Positions 50,001 to 61,191 of a stretch of 64,000 nucleotides of DNA are shown in pieces (positions within the stretch are counted from its first letter, which is position 1; every line of letters starts with the position of its first letter). The DNA is taken from NCBI RefSeq assembly GCF_009389715.1, contig NC_052405.1, positions 8,659,194 to 8,723,193 of the forward strand. Reading direction: 5' to 3'. The stretch is from Phoenix dactylifera. Lineage: Eukaryota; Streptophyta; Magnoliopsida; Arecales; Arecaceae. The notes under the pieces were generated by a model. That model saw only the letters and a program-made list of their open reading frames with translations. It was not told where the DNA came from and did not search any database. Both the position numbers and the translations under genes were made by a program.

Positions 50001-53000
50001 AGAAAAAGGAATAACAACCTGGGAATAATGGCCAAATCCTGATGTACATGCTTGTGTCTGGTCAAGTATAACAGTTGTTTTGGAACCCTTGAAGGTTACA
50101 TCAAATATTAAAATTTCACAGCACATTTATGCAGAACATCTCAGCTCCCCTATGGACTATTTAGGTATGCCAATAATATGTAAGTAAAAACAGTTGCAGA
50201 AAACAGAAAGAAAAATAGCCAAATTGCCTAGATGGCACATATAATGAAGACAAATCCTGATGTACATGATTGCGTCTAGTCAAGTATAGCAGTTGTTTTG
50301 GAACCCATGAAGGCTACATCAAATTTTAAAATTTCACAGCACATTTATGCAGAACATTTCAGCTCCCCCATTGACTATTTACGTATGCCAATAATATGTA
50401 AGTAAAAACAGTTGCAGAAAACAGAAAGAAAGATAGTCGAATTGCCTAGATGGCACAAATAATGAAGACAAGTATTGATACAAGTCTGACATTTTCAGAG
50501 TAAACTACAAATAAATTGCAAAAGGACATATCTAGATCATGTTTACCTGTATCAATGGCATCAGTATATCATTTGCAGTTAAAAATTACAAATTAAAATT
50601 ACTATAGCCAAATACTCGGTCAACCTTTTCTCCTTGTCAAATAATACACAGAATCAAGATTCAGAACAGAAGCACATCTGTCACTTCATTGAAGTTAGAA
50701 GAGAGTGTTCCAACTTCCAAGTTTATGATATTTAGAGGAAAAGGGAGGAGGAATTGGAGAACACTTGCAGACTTGACCTTTTATTATTTGCATCCCAGAT
50801 GAGTCACTGTACGATAAGCAAAAAATCGAATCATAAGTTGTACAGATTAACTTACCGCCGCCTAGGAGGAATTGGGGAACGCTTGTGGACTAGACCACCA
50901 CGACTCCTTCGTGGAGAGAACCTAATAAACATGAGGATAAGTCAATGTTATCACTGCAGAAAATGAGCGGAACATAAGCTAAGAGAGTACATGGCAGACA
51001 TAACTAACCGTGCAGGTGATCTATGCCTCCTTGGAGGAGGAGAAGGAGAACGTCTTCTAGGAGGAGATGCTGCTCTCCTCCAAGGTGGGGTTCCACGTTG
51101 GTAAGGAGAAGAATCTGCTCGGTGACGCATAGGCGAATCTACACGACGACGAGGAGGTGAATCAGGTCGATGCCTAGGTGAATCAACTCTTCGATTTGCT
51201 GGAGGAGAGCGTCTTCGCGGAGGTGACAGTGGTTTCCGACGTGGAGAAGCTGATAACATTAGGTCATCAACAGCAAACATCAGATGCTACAATTAAAGCA
51301 CACAATACTAAATACAATGTGCATTTATAAAAAGAAACCAAAAGTATTAGCAATAGTAGTGTAATGAAACAAAAAAAATTGAACTATAAGAAGAAATAAA
51401 AAAACAAAGCAAAAGTTCGAGTCTTCTAGAAAACTTCAGGCCAAATTCATCATCTAATCTCAAATAAACCACAAGTTGGTAACAAACAGAAAAGATAACA
51501 TAAAGAAGGAATTAATGGTTACATAAAAAGAAATAAGAGTAAAGAAGCTTCGAATTGAGCTTCAAACAAGATAATATTAAGAAGCTTACACTCCCTAGGC
51601 CACTGTTGAGCATCCTTTTCAGCACTGGCACCAACTTTATCTCTTTGAGGAGCTTCTCTTTTTGGAGCACGAGGAATTGCCTTTGCAGGGGGAGATGCTT
51701 TTTGCCGTTGCGCTAGAGTAAATTTTACTCGGATAACATTTCCATCAATTTGACCCTGTGATGAGATTTGCAACAAGAAAATTACTTTAAGATATACTAA
51801 AGCAACAGGCTATGAGCTTTTCTTTTGAGACAAAAACACATACACCATCCATGTAAAGAAGAGCCTTCTCAGCATCAGACCTCTTCCTGAACTCAACATA
51901 GCCATAACCCCGAGGAAGATTAACCTGATTCACAAACATATGCGAGAATCATGTGCACGAAATGAGAGAGATTTATATTATCGGTAACATAAAATAACCA
52001 ATATTTGCCAACTTACAATCCGGTCCATTGTCAGCTCCACATTGACTATTTCACCAAAATTACCTGCGAAGAGATTATCTTAATTTCCGATTTTTTTAAA
52101 GTTTTTGCATTCTAAGTTTGGTCATGGCACATACTGATCTGCACAGGTCATCCAGTTTTGGAGCCAAAAGACAGTCAAAATAAGAACATGAACAGAAAGT
52201 GTAATATACATTTACAAGCAAGTTTTCTATAAAGAGAAGATGCACTTATTGATACTATACTTCACTAATCTATAATGATTCAAATTCTAGAGCCTATGTC
52301 CACCAAATTATTCAATTTTCAGTTTATCATAAAATTTCGTTTCTGAAGTTTTGGTCTTGATCTTTGGCCCCCATTTAGTAGTAGAAGGATCTAGATTTTT
52401 AACCGAATATTGTTAATTAGAAGATTGCCGTGCATCCTTCATTAATTGTTTCTGGAATTTCGAGGATATTGTAAGATATTCTACTTATTGTCCTCTCTTC
52501 CTGTGCGCGCGCAGGGGCAGGGTGGATTGCACACATGCTTCTGTGTGTATCTAAACTTTAGTAATTCGAAATATACCCATATCTCCCCAAATAAATCATG
52601 AATCTCCATTATCTTCCTAGAGAATTTTGTATATTGTACCACTAAAAAAAATCAAAAAATAAAAAAATATTAGTAAAATAATAAAACCTTAGTTGCATAC
52701 AATTAATGCTAAGTTACAGTTAATAAGCAAGACAAAAATTTAAAACAGGGACCCATCGATGCCAAAAAACAGTTGTCAAACAATCTAGTTACTGTCAAAC
52801 TGAAATATATGATAAGATTAATTAGTGTTTCTTCTAAACAACCCCATATCTAATGCTTAGAAAGCTTAAATTTAGCTAAAAAGGCATCCTGATGAAGGTA
52901 TCTTGCCAAGAATAATGGCCGTCCAATTTAGATACTGAAATTTAAGGAAAAAACAAAACTTACTGAATATTTCTTTTAGATGAGCTTCACTGACATTCCT

Positions 53001-55343
53001 TGACAGATGATTAATGTGAAGAACCACAGACTCAGATACTGGAGATGCTTTCCTGAAATAAAAGAGCATTTTATAAAAGTTGTCTCTCACTCTTGAATGG
53101 AAAGGGAAATGATCAATATTCATAACTAAACATATGGATAATCTATAAATTATAGGTAGCAAATTCCCTATCCAGCTGAAGAAAATGAGGGCATAAATGA
53201 CAGTATTGCTCTTTTTTTTTAAAAAAAGGCAAAAAGGACATTAAATATCAATGCATTTTTCATTGGAAAATAATAATAAATCCACAAAAGGAGTTTAGAT
53301 TTGTATATCAAAGCAAAAAAGAATCGAAAACTTCACTATTCACCAAATTCATTGCTCCCAACAATCATACTTGGGTCAAACATGATACAAAACCAATTCG
53401 GAATGCACTCCATATTAAGGGTACAGGCTTGGTCTCAGTAGAAATGGATGACAGCTCCAGTCAAGGTTGAGCATGTTCAAGAACTGTTTGCTTTTGAAAG
53501 GATAAAGCGGGCCAGATAAGAGACAAAATGAAAAGAGGATATAGCGGGCCAGATAAGAGACAAAATGAAAAGAGGAAAAAAATCAGAATTAACAGTCAAC
53601 ATTTCAGGTTCATTTCAATCAAGTCATATAACCAGTAGGTCTAAGCCACTTGATTTTGAATTACAATAGCCAGCTTCAACGGTCAGGTCAACTACTCTCT
53701 CAATTTGTATGGTCTGGATCCAAATGTTCTTGATGCCCAGACAAACCCAAAAGCACATAGCTGAGAACTGTATTGATCAATTTACAGTTTATTTCAGTTA
53801 ATATTGATGATCCCGTTATAACCACCCTTTTACAACAATTGCTACAAAGCCTTCAGTTATTATCTTAGCAATCTTCCAATGGTATTTATTGCACAACAAA
53901 AAAAAATTCTGATACTATTTCAAAGTGGACAAACAATAGGATGATACCTTACAAGGTATCCATCTTCTACATTAGTCTCTTAAATAGCTCCAAGTTTCAA
54001 CAAAAACCAAAAAAGTTCTTTCTGAAATAGAATAGTTTTTGCCAACACCAAGCCAAACATCCTAAGATTTGATGCTTTTAGGAATTTTGGTCAGGTTCAG
54101 TCAAAGCTGACTGATTTATGGCATTTCAACCATAGTTTCAAATCCCAGTGAGACGTCTCGTAGAATATGCCATTCCAGGAGTTGCGACTGGGTAGTCCCG
54201 CCATCATCCCAGCGCATCCTAGGGCATTGCCTATCCCAATTGTCAAGGCAAGCTACAGGGAAGCGCATCCTATTCCACAAAAAAAAAAAATTGGTGATGA
54301 CCTCGTCCTACAATATTTAAAACCTTAATTTCAACAAAGAAGACTAATTAATATTGGTTCGAATCAAGGTATGCTGAATAGGTATCGGTCCGCGACCGGA
54401 TCAGTTCAGCATGTTTGGTACCGGACCCATACCAGGAAAGCCTAGCCGGAGCCGGAGAAGGAGAAGAGAAACAGCGAGCGAGCAGGGGGAGGAAGGAGAG
54501 GCTGCGGACTCTCTCCGAGGGCCGCGGGGGCGTCTCCTGTTTCGAAAGGAGGCGCGGCGGAGGCCGAGGCCACGGCCGCATCCTCTGTTTTGAAAGGGGC
54601 GGCCTTGGCCTACGCCCCCCCCCGGCCCTCCGCAGGCGGCTGCTCCCTCCCTCCCCCGCTTATTGTTTCTCTTTTTCTTCTCCGACTCTGGCGCGAACCA
54701 ATTTCCACAGCGGAGCCGTACCAGTAAGCTACCGATCGGTCCAATACAGGCCGGTTCAGCATACCATGGTTCGAACTGACAAATATGGAGCAAAAGGCCT
54801 CAATTTCATGTTCTTTTTCTGAGCTTTCTCTTGAAAGATAAAATAAGCATTCACAAACATTTTACAAAGAGATAAAATAAGCATGCAAAAACATTTCTAC
54901 AAAATCAAACTTGAATATTGCGAGTTGTAAATGTAAGAAATGAAAATAGGAATCAAGATGAAAAATTGCAAGAAATGTTAAAATTTTGAATTATTAATCA
55001 TGCTATTCTTTTAAATTGGTACAAATCCTACTATGGTTCGTTGTACTGGTCCGAACCGGACAATACAGAGCGTACCATACTGTACTGGTTCGGTATCGAT
55101 ACCAATACAGATAGCATCGACACTCGATAAGCTGAAAGACCCCATACCGTACAGTATCGTACCGACACAGTGCTAGGGTGGTATCGGTATGGGGTCCAGT
55201 ACCAAGACAGCGAACCTTGAATCTTACGACTAGGTAGACCTTACAAACATCTTGCAAGATCTTAAAAAAATAAATTCATAAAATAGGATAAAAAATCCTT
55301 ACAAAATAGAAAATCTCTTGTTATATCAAGATGAATGTATACA

Positions 55344-55379
<36 letters not shown>

Positions 55380-56055
55380 TATATATATCTGTTATATATG
55401 GTTCTTTATTTGTTATATAAGATTCTCATCAAATAACATTTTATGATTTTGAAGTGAAATCTGATATATTTTCCAACTTAATAATCTTTCTTTAGATTTC
55501 TTGTTCTTGATCATTCTTGATGGTTTTTAAAAGGTACCAAACCACCAAAAAAAATATATATTGATAGACATATCTAACATATTCAAAATGTATAATTTAA
55601 TATACTTGCCTTGTTTTCTTCACTTTGTAAGAGTATTTCATTTTTTGAATTTTTATCTTTTCAACCAAGAAATTCAACATTCAAATTTCAAACTAAAACT
55701 ACAAAACCTAGGAAACTGATTTGTCTAAGCCAAAATTGAAATGGTATACTCCAACTTTATTCTCAAGATAAAACTATGTTTTTACCCTCGTTATTAGTGA
55801 GCTTAGTGTCACAAACACAACCCAAAAGCTTAAACCAGTGTCTACCGAACCATTCTGAACTAGACCAATTAGCCTACCGGCATGATTCATCATATAAAAT
55901 CAATTTGCCTCTTCTACAGTGATTCGACAGCTAATATCCCTCCTCGATCGTGGCTTTGACCCTCCCTCTCGATGCCTAAACCCTAATCTGTGTCCACAGT
56001 GCTCGACAACAACGAGAACACAAGCACCGATGAGGTCCTTGAAGCCTTAGGTAGG

Positions 56056-56087
<32 letters not shown>

Positions 56088-59000
56088 AACAACAGTCTCT
56101 CCTTCTCTCTCTCTCTATTCCTCCCTCCCTCCCTCTTCCTCTCTCCCCCTCTATTCCTCCCTCCCTCCCTCCCTCTTCCTCTCTCTCCCCCCCCCCACTT
56201 CCTCCCTCTCCATCTTCTATGGTACAAGGAGAAAGGGAATAGAGCAAAGAATCACAATCGCAGTCCTCTATTTTGAAACCCTTTTTTATTTGCAAATTTC
56301 GAATAAAAATCAGCAAACCATTGGCCGACTTCAGTTTGAATTTTGAAAACCAAAGAAGGAAGCTTGAAACACCCTGGAACGGTATAGTATGGACCCGCAC
56401 CGTGTTGAACTAGTCGCCGGCCGGTCTGGTATCAGTTCGGCAACCCTTGAGTTAAACTATTAAAAGGACTAACCTAGGATAATAAACCCATGCAGCGCCC
56501 TATTTATTAGTTGATGTGAGACTATAACAATCTCCCCATCCAATCTTGTGATGCCCTTGTCGTAGTTAGCTCCTACCTGAAAGAGAAGCCCACCCATGGC
56601 CAAGGTCCTACTCGACCCTGGTATTCCCCAATAAGTAGACCACATGATTAATAAAGGTTGTAACACACACTAAGCCTGGCTTTGATACCACCTGTCATGG
56701 ACTCACAGCCCAAAGCTTAAGCTGTTGGAAGAAAGACCAGCCTAGGCTAAAAAACCTGTGACTTTTATTAGTCAGTGTGGGACTATGACATTAAGCTTTC
56801 TTATTATCATTGTGCCAGTCTCAAGAATGAAAACATTATTTTTCACCACAATAAGTGCAAACTTTTAAATCCTCTATATGCGATAGCTATGGTTTTATCT
56901 TCCTATGATTAAGCAAATAATGGTGAATGAATCATCAAGAAGCCTTAATCACCTAGCAATGCAAGTTTTGTCGATCCAATCGTTTGAACCTACCTAAATT
57001 TGTGACACGTCATTGCCCAAATTAGCTATTGAATTCATAAAACATAGATTAGATTAGACAGGTTGGGCCGAATATAAAATCTGTCCCACTTCTGATACAT
57101 TTAACATTCAAATGCGAACCAGCAATATGAATGAATGCCACACCAAGTGGCTGATTGGAGGCATACAATGGCAGAAAATTGAAATTGAGGTGATAGAGGT
57201 GCAGTAGTTAAAACCACCAGAGTCTAGATAATAATGCCACAAGGATACTCATTATAAAGTAATAGATCTGAGAGCATATCTATTATATATCCATTACAAT
57301 CAAGTCTTGAGTCAATAACAATAATGAAACTAGAAAAAATGTTAACCAGAAACCCACCTTGGGGGTGAAGCTCTTTTAGGCAGTGGTGATGGCGAACGAC
57401 CTCTTCTACCAGCTCCACTTGGACTGGAAGAACAATGAACAACAGGTAAGACCTTAATTTATTCTAGAGCAAGCGATAACAACAACAGAAAAAGAAAACA
57501 GAAATAGATGAATAAAGAACATCACCTGCTTTTACCAAAATAAACAGATAAATAATGTTATTAACTAGTCTTGAACATGCAAACTCCAGTTTGAAGATAA
57601 AGGTTTGCATCATATTTTAGTTATCCTAAAGCATGTGATCATTTTTTTTGCTATATAAGAAATGAGAATTAATTGATAAGATAAAAGTAATAAACATATT
57701 AGGACCTACATGAAAGCATGGGTATACATGTCAGTGCATGACCCACTAACCCTAAATACATAAACTGTGGTTAATTCATAAGTTCAACAAATCAACCTCC
57801 TCGAGAAGTTGGTTTCTTTTTAAGTTATGGAATGATTGTAAATGTGCATAAACCAAAATCTAATTGTAATTGTATAATTCCATTTTCCTTTTCATCTGTG
57901 TAAAACTAATGTTACAATTTTTGTAATAAGTATCTCCTGAACATTGTCAGCCACTGATTCACAATTCCACATTCTCCCACTTCCACTCTACCCAATGTTT
58001 AGGAAACTAGAGGAAATTCTCTTTCAATTTCAGAAAGATTATGCTTCATACAGAGCTGATATCGATAAAGCATGTCTATGTATCCTATGATATGAAGCTA
58101 AGGCTGAAGCATATTATACTTGAGAAAGAAGGCAGATTGCTAACCAGAAAATTTAATATGAAGAGATCCAGGCAGGCGTAGGGATGGCAATGGATTGGGC
58201 TAGCTTGTGTTCAGGTCTGGTAAGAAAAAACTCCCCAACCCACATGCAAACATTTATTTATGCGGACCTTTACCTAATCCACCAACCCACTTAGTGCTTT
58301 ACTTATCATTTGTATACCTCAGTAAATGAATATAAATATGTCCAAACATAGCGGCAGTTAAGGATAAGGTCATAATGCAAGAAAGTGAGGAGGAAAAAAT
58401 TAAAGTCAAAAAGAAAACATGGTAAATTTTACACACATCATTCTCTCCACATTTCTTTTTATAAATTCTCTTAACCTTAATTATGAAGCCTTCCCAATCA
58501 TCACAACCAAATTTTGACAAGGAATATCCTGTTGCACAATTATCATGACCCTAGGGGTTTGTTCAACAGCTGGTGACCCATGATTCGACAGGCCAGACCC
58601 ATAGCCAATTATGAAAACCTTCACCCAGAGCCATTTAGTTTGTGTGGGTTTGGGTGGGTTGGCAGATCTCGGACAAAAATTGCACCCCTTGCTAGGTGAA
58701 AGGAATTGATAAGCCCTAAGAAAAATAATGAAATTCAATTAATTAAGTATTTCAAACTCCGCCGTTCTTTTGAGAAGACTAGAAGTTAACCCCAGGCCCA
58801 ATAAAGACAACCAACACCAAGGTATGTAATTATGGAGTAATGCAAGGAATCTAAACATAAACTATCGCTGCGTTACTGGTTTACCCTAGAATGCAGCACG
58901 TATAAGCGAAAAATATCAATAAAAACAACCCATCAAGGAGAGATTTATTTATAAGGCAATGTACATTATCGGCAATAATATCTTCTGATTAGTAAACAAA

Positions 59001-59334
59001 AAAAAGTACCGACTTACATCCATAGTTCAAGAAAACCGAAACAAGAACGTATTTTTATGGGATAAAAACCAATCAACTTGTTTTATTTGCTCACAGACTA
59101 TACCAAGACCCTATTTCGTGGGGTACGACCTCACCTTCTTCTCTGTGGCGGAGGTGATCGGCTCCGAGAGCTCACGCTTCGGGAGGGAGAGGAGGAGGAG
59201 TAGGACAAGGACCTGGATCGTGAGCGAGACCGCGACCGGGAGTACGAACCGGAGGTCGAGCGCGAGGGCGAAGAGGAAGAGGGCGACGCTGACCCCGACG
59301 GAGCGGCCGGCCGGGCTCGACCGGGCTTCACCAT
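47077..59334 (-). CDS. SR45: Splicing regulator SR45 (RNPS1 homologue), twelve exons
   Basis: The exons, 5' to 3', are 59135-59334, 57358-57423, 52964-53052, 52017-52063, 51844-51924, 51590-51755, 51009-51249, 50856-50921, 49626-49742, 48002-48077, 47831-47868 and 47077-47140. They give 416 residues; Arabidopsis SR45 has 414. Residues 1-95 are the first RS domain (SRSRSRSRSRSLSYSSSSPS). Residues about 98-175 are an RRM with RNP2 LHINHL and RNP1 RGYGYVEF. Residues about 215-416 are the second RS domain, with SPPRRR-type repeats and ARKISRSRSPRR. SR45 is a nuclear speckle protein of the exon-junction complex that guides splice-site choice. The last exon ends RSKMLPFPSA, unlike the Pro-rich Arabidopsis tail, so the C-terminus is the least certain part. 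The 4.3-kb intron 2 is full of mobile DNA. Confidence 0.93.
48626..48707. repeat. 41-bp tandem duplication in an SR45 intron
   Basis: The unit beginning tcgatggcacctttgcagcc at 48626 recurs at 48667 with few differences. Confidence 0.85.
50034..50469. repeat. 218-bp tandem duplication in an SR45 intron
   Basis: The units 50034-50251 and 50252-50469 are nearly the same length and highly similar (both start aaatcctgatgtacatg and end with aatgaagac). They lie wholly between exons 8 and 9. Divergence is low, so the event looks fairly recent. Confidence 0.92.
53501..53574. repeat. 37-bp tandem duplication in SR45 intron 2
   Basis: The units 53501-53537 and 53538-53574 share agcgggccagataagagaca and differ at about one base. 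Confidence 0.9.
54365..54768. mobile_element. hAT-like MITE with TACCGG motifs, copy 2 (404 bp)
   Basis: The terminal inverted repeats are CAAGGTATGCTGAA and, from the other end, CATGGTATGCTGAA. The flanks gttcgaat (54357-54364) and gttcgaac (54769-54776) match at 7 of 8 positions, an 8-bp target duplication. Subterminal parts carry GGTATCGGTCC, GGTACCGGACC and ACCGATCGGTCC. The middle is an unusual GC-rich block of about 250 bases (with ggaggcgcggcggaggccga) not shared with the small copies, possibly captured DNA. Confidence 0.82.
55032..55219. mobile_element. hAT-like MITE with TACCGG motifs, copy 3 (188 bp)
   Basis: The ends read TATGGTTCGTTGTACTGG and, from the other strand, CAAGGTTCGCTGTCTTGG. 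The flanks aatcctac (55024-55031) and aatcttac (55220-55227) match at 7 of 8. The inside is rich in GGTATCGATACC- and ACCGTAC-type motifs. Size and structure match copy 1. Confidence 0.78.
55339..55388. repeat. (ATAC)n then (AT)n microsatellite
   Basis: About nine ATAC units run into about ten AT units, inside SR45 intron 2. Confidence 0.95.
55807..56790 (-). mobile_element. Second TRIM element, interrupted by a hAT-like MITE
   Basis: On the minus strand the 5' LTR is 56693-56790 (98 bp), with ends TGTCATAGTC and CCATGACA. Next to it is TGGTATCAAAGCC, a primer-binding site of the tRNA-Met type. A purine tract GGATGGGGAGA precedes the 3' LTR, which begins at 56530. That LTR is split: its near part is 56450-56530 and its far part about 55807-55835, with the 55836-56449 MITE between. 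LTRs of about 100 bp and an internal part of about 160 bp mark it as a TRIM. The two LTRs differ clearly, so it is an old fossil. No coding capacity. Confidence 0.72.
55836..56449. mobile_element. hAT-like MITE with TACCGG motifs, copy 4 (614 bp), inside a TRIM LTR
   Basis: The left end is CAGTGTCTACCGAAC and the right end, on the other strand, CAAGGGTTGCCGAAC. The flanks gcttaaac (55828-55835) and agttaaac (56450-56457) match at 6 of 8. The DNA on both sides reads on as one LTR of the TRIM, which independently supports these borders. The inside contains CT-rich tracts (about 56056-56200) and unrelated filler. Confidence 0.68.
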
Positions 59335-59564
59335 GGCCGCGGCGGCGGGGGAGGGAGCGGTGGAATCCCTAGAAGGCTAGGGTTTTGGTCGGGAACGGCT
59401 GAGCAACTTTGGTGGGAGCGAACTTGTTAAAAGAAGATGGGATACGGGCGCCCAGACGGGGCCCTTTGCACGTAGGTAAATTACGGAAATACCCATAACC
59501 ATTTCCAAAGTGTTAAGAAGGTTCCCAAATGACACTTATGGCGTAAGATTCATTACTAGGATGC

Positions 59565-59965
59565 TTGCCGCAGGGGGTGGGCGAAGTTTCGGACTGCTTG
59601 GAAGGGTTTATTCTACACCAGGCAGGTACTTGGCGTCGAGCGGGTGTACCTTGAGGAAGACTCTGCGGTGGTGATCGACTGGATCCAGAGTACGGACAGG
59701 TATAGTGATGGTCACCCTTTTATACGGAAGACTCGCAGGATGGCTTAGCTGATGAGCGGCTTTTAGACAGATGACGTGTTTATGGAGGCGAACAGGGCTG
59801 CAGACTGGGTAATCTCTTTCGTAGCCCGGCATTCCGGAGATTTTTTGTGGACGTCTGCATCAGATGCTCCTTTTACTTTGTTGTTTTTTCTTTTCCGTGA
59901 TGTGATTGGTTGCACTCATGTTAGACTTATACGAATGAGTAGTTGTTTTTACTTAAAAAAAATCT
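59565..59965 (+). mobile_element. LINE RNase H tail between SR45 and CIP111
   Basis: Broken frames read VYLEEDSAVVIDWIQS, DGHPFIRKT and FMEANRAADWVISFVARHSGDFLWT, the same RNase H domain as at 6945-7640. Two stops interrupt it (in MA-LMSGF and before TDDVF). A short A run near 59955-59963 may be the tail. It begins only about 230 bases upstream of the SR45 start codon. Confidence 0.82.
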
Positions 59966-59969
59966 TTTT

Positions 59970-60980
59970 TATATTTTTTTTATTTCTCTTAACAATAAAA
60001 GATATCGGCGCTGCTATTATAGTCCTCATTTGTCAACACAATTTCAAAACATAATTTTTTTTATGAAAATAAAAAAATATGTAGCATCTCATAATTTAGT
60101 AACTAGGACAAGATAATTTGTATGGTTTAATCAATGAATACTTTAATTGATTATCATTTATTTAGTGATGACTATAACCTTTTATTATTGATTTTAAAAT
60201 AAGAAAGGAAAGTAAATCATTCGTATTAACAAATTATGTCATATTAATAGAAATATTGAATTATAATACGTCAGTGATCAATCAAATCAATCATTCGTTA
60301 ATAAAGCCGATTATTTCATCTTAAATATAAAAAATAGTATGGTACATGAGATTTGGGTAAATAGCTATAAAAAGAGGGCAAAACGTAAAGCACTTTTTAT
60401 TTACCTCTTGTACTACTATTTTGTCCGGACTTGCATGCATATTGAAATATTGGCCATGACTTTTTAATTAGCCACGTCGTTACTAAAAAAGCAATGTCGA
60501 TGTATATAATACGTGAAAAAATATATTTTAAATTAATAAATAAATAAATATATTTTGGTAATAAAAAATTAATACAATATTATATATGCAAGTATGCAAT
60601 TAAAGTATCAATAATTAATGCCCAATTTATCATTGCATAATAAAACTATTCTCAATTTCAACGATCCCCGCTATTTGTTATATGCGCAAGTATACTAAAA
60701 GCCCTGGTCGTAAGAGATTTTTTTTTTTAAGAATTTAAGATTTTTTTACTAAATTTTAATATATAGTTTTTTAACCATTATGCATCTACTCTTTTTTTTT
60801 CATACAATTATAAATTATTTTTACACAGTTATATTTTTCCTACATATAGTTATATTATTTTTGTATATGTTTATATCTATGTATATTATGTATTAGAAAA
60901 ATAAGTATGTACCGAAACAGGCTATCAATTTATTTAATTTTTTTGGGTGAAATTCCTACTCCAAAGATGAATCTAAGGCT
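59970..60980. other. AT-rich spacer in the SR45-CIP111 intergenic region
   Basis: Very AT-rich sequence without an open frame or RNA gene that I can recognise. It contains several T runs. Promoter elements of either gene could lie here, but none is distinctive. Confidence 0.55.
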
Positions 60981-60984
60981 TTCA

Positions 60985-61080
60985 GATTAAGCATATTTTT
61001 TATGAAGCTAATGGAGCTACGGACTGGATGGCTAGTTATGTAACGAGTCGCTCCAGTAGTACCTTTTGGACTAGTGATGA
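60985..61080 (+). mobile_element. Short LINE RNase H tail abutting the CIP111 leader
   Basis: The frame reads HIFYEANGATDWMASYVTS, then SSTFWTSDES, the last part of the RNase H domain. It ends about 110 bases before the CIP111 start codon and runs on without a clear poly(A) tail. Confidence 0.7.
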
Positions 61081-61191
61081 ATCTTAAAGGCTGGACCATG
61101 AACATATGGAGGGCACGTGACGCAGCACTCGCGAGTCAAGAACCGGAGCCGCCTCCCGTCTTCTCCGAGTCTCGAGCTTCCGAACGCCGCC

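Noticed and set aside
54401-54822. Long overlapping open frames (130 and 135 codons) in SR45 intron 2
   Set aside because: They arise from the GC-rich filler of a MITE; stops are rare there on both strands and no domain is visible.
55976-56400. Arg/Glu/Gly-rich and Ser/Leu-rich open frames
   Set aside because: Translation of CT/GA simple sequence inside MITE copy 4.
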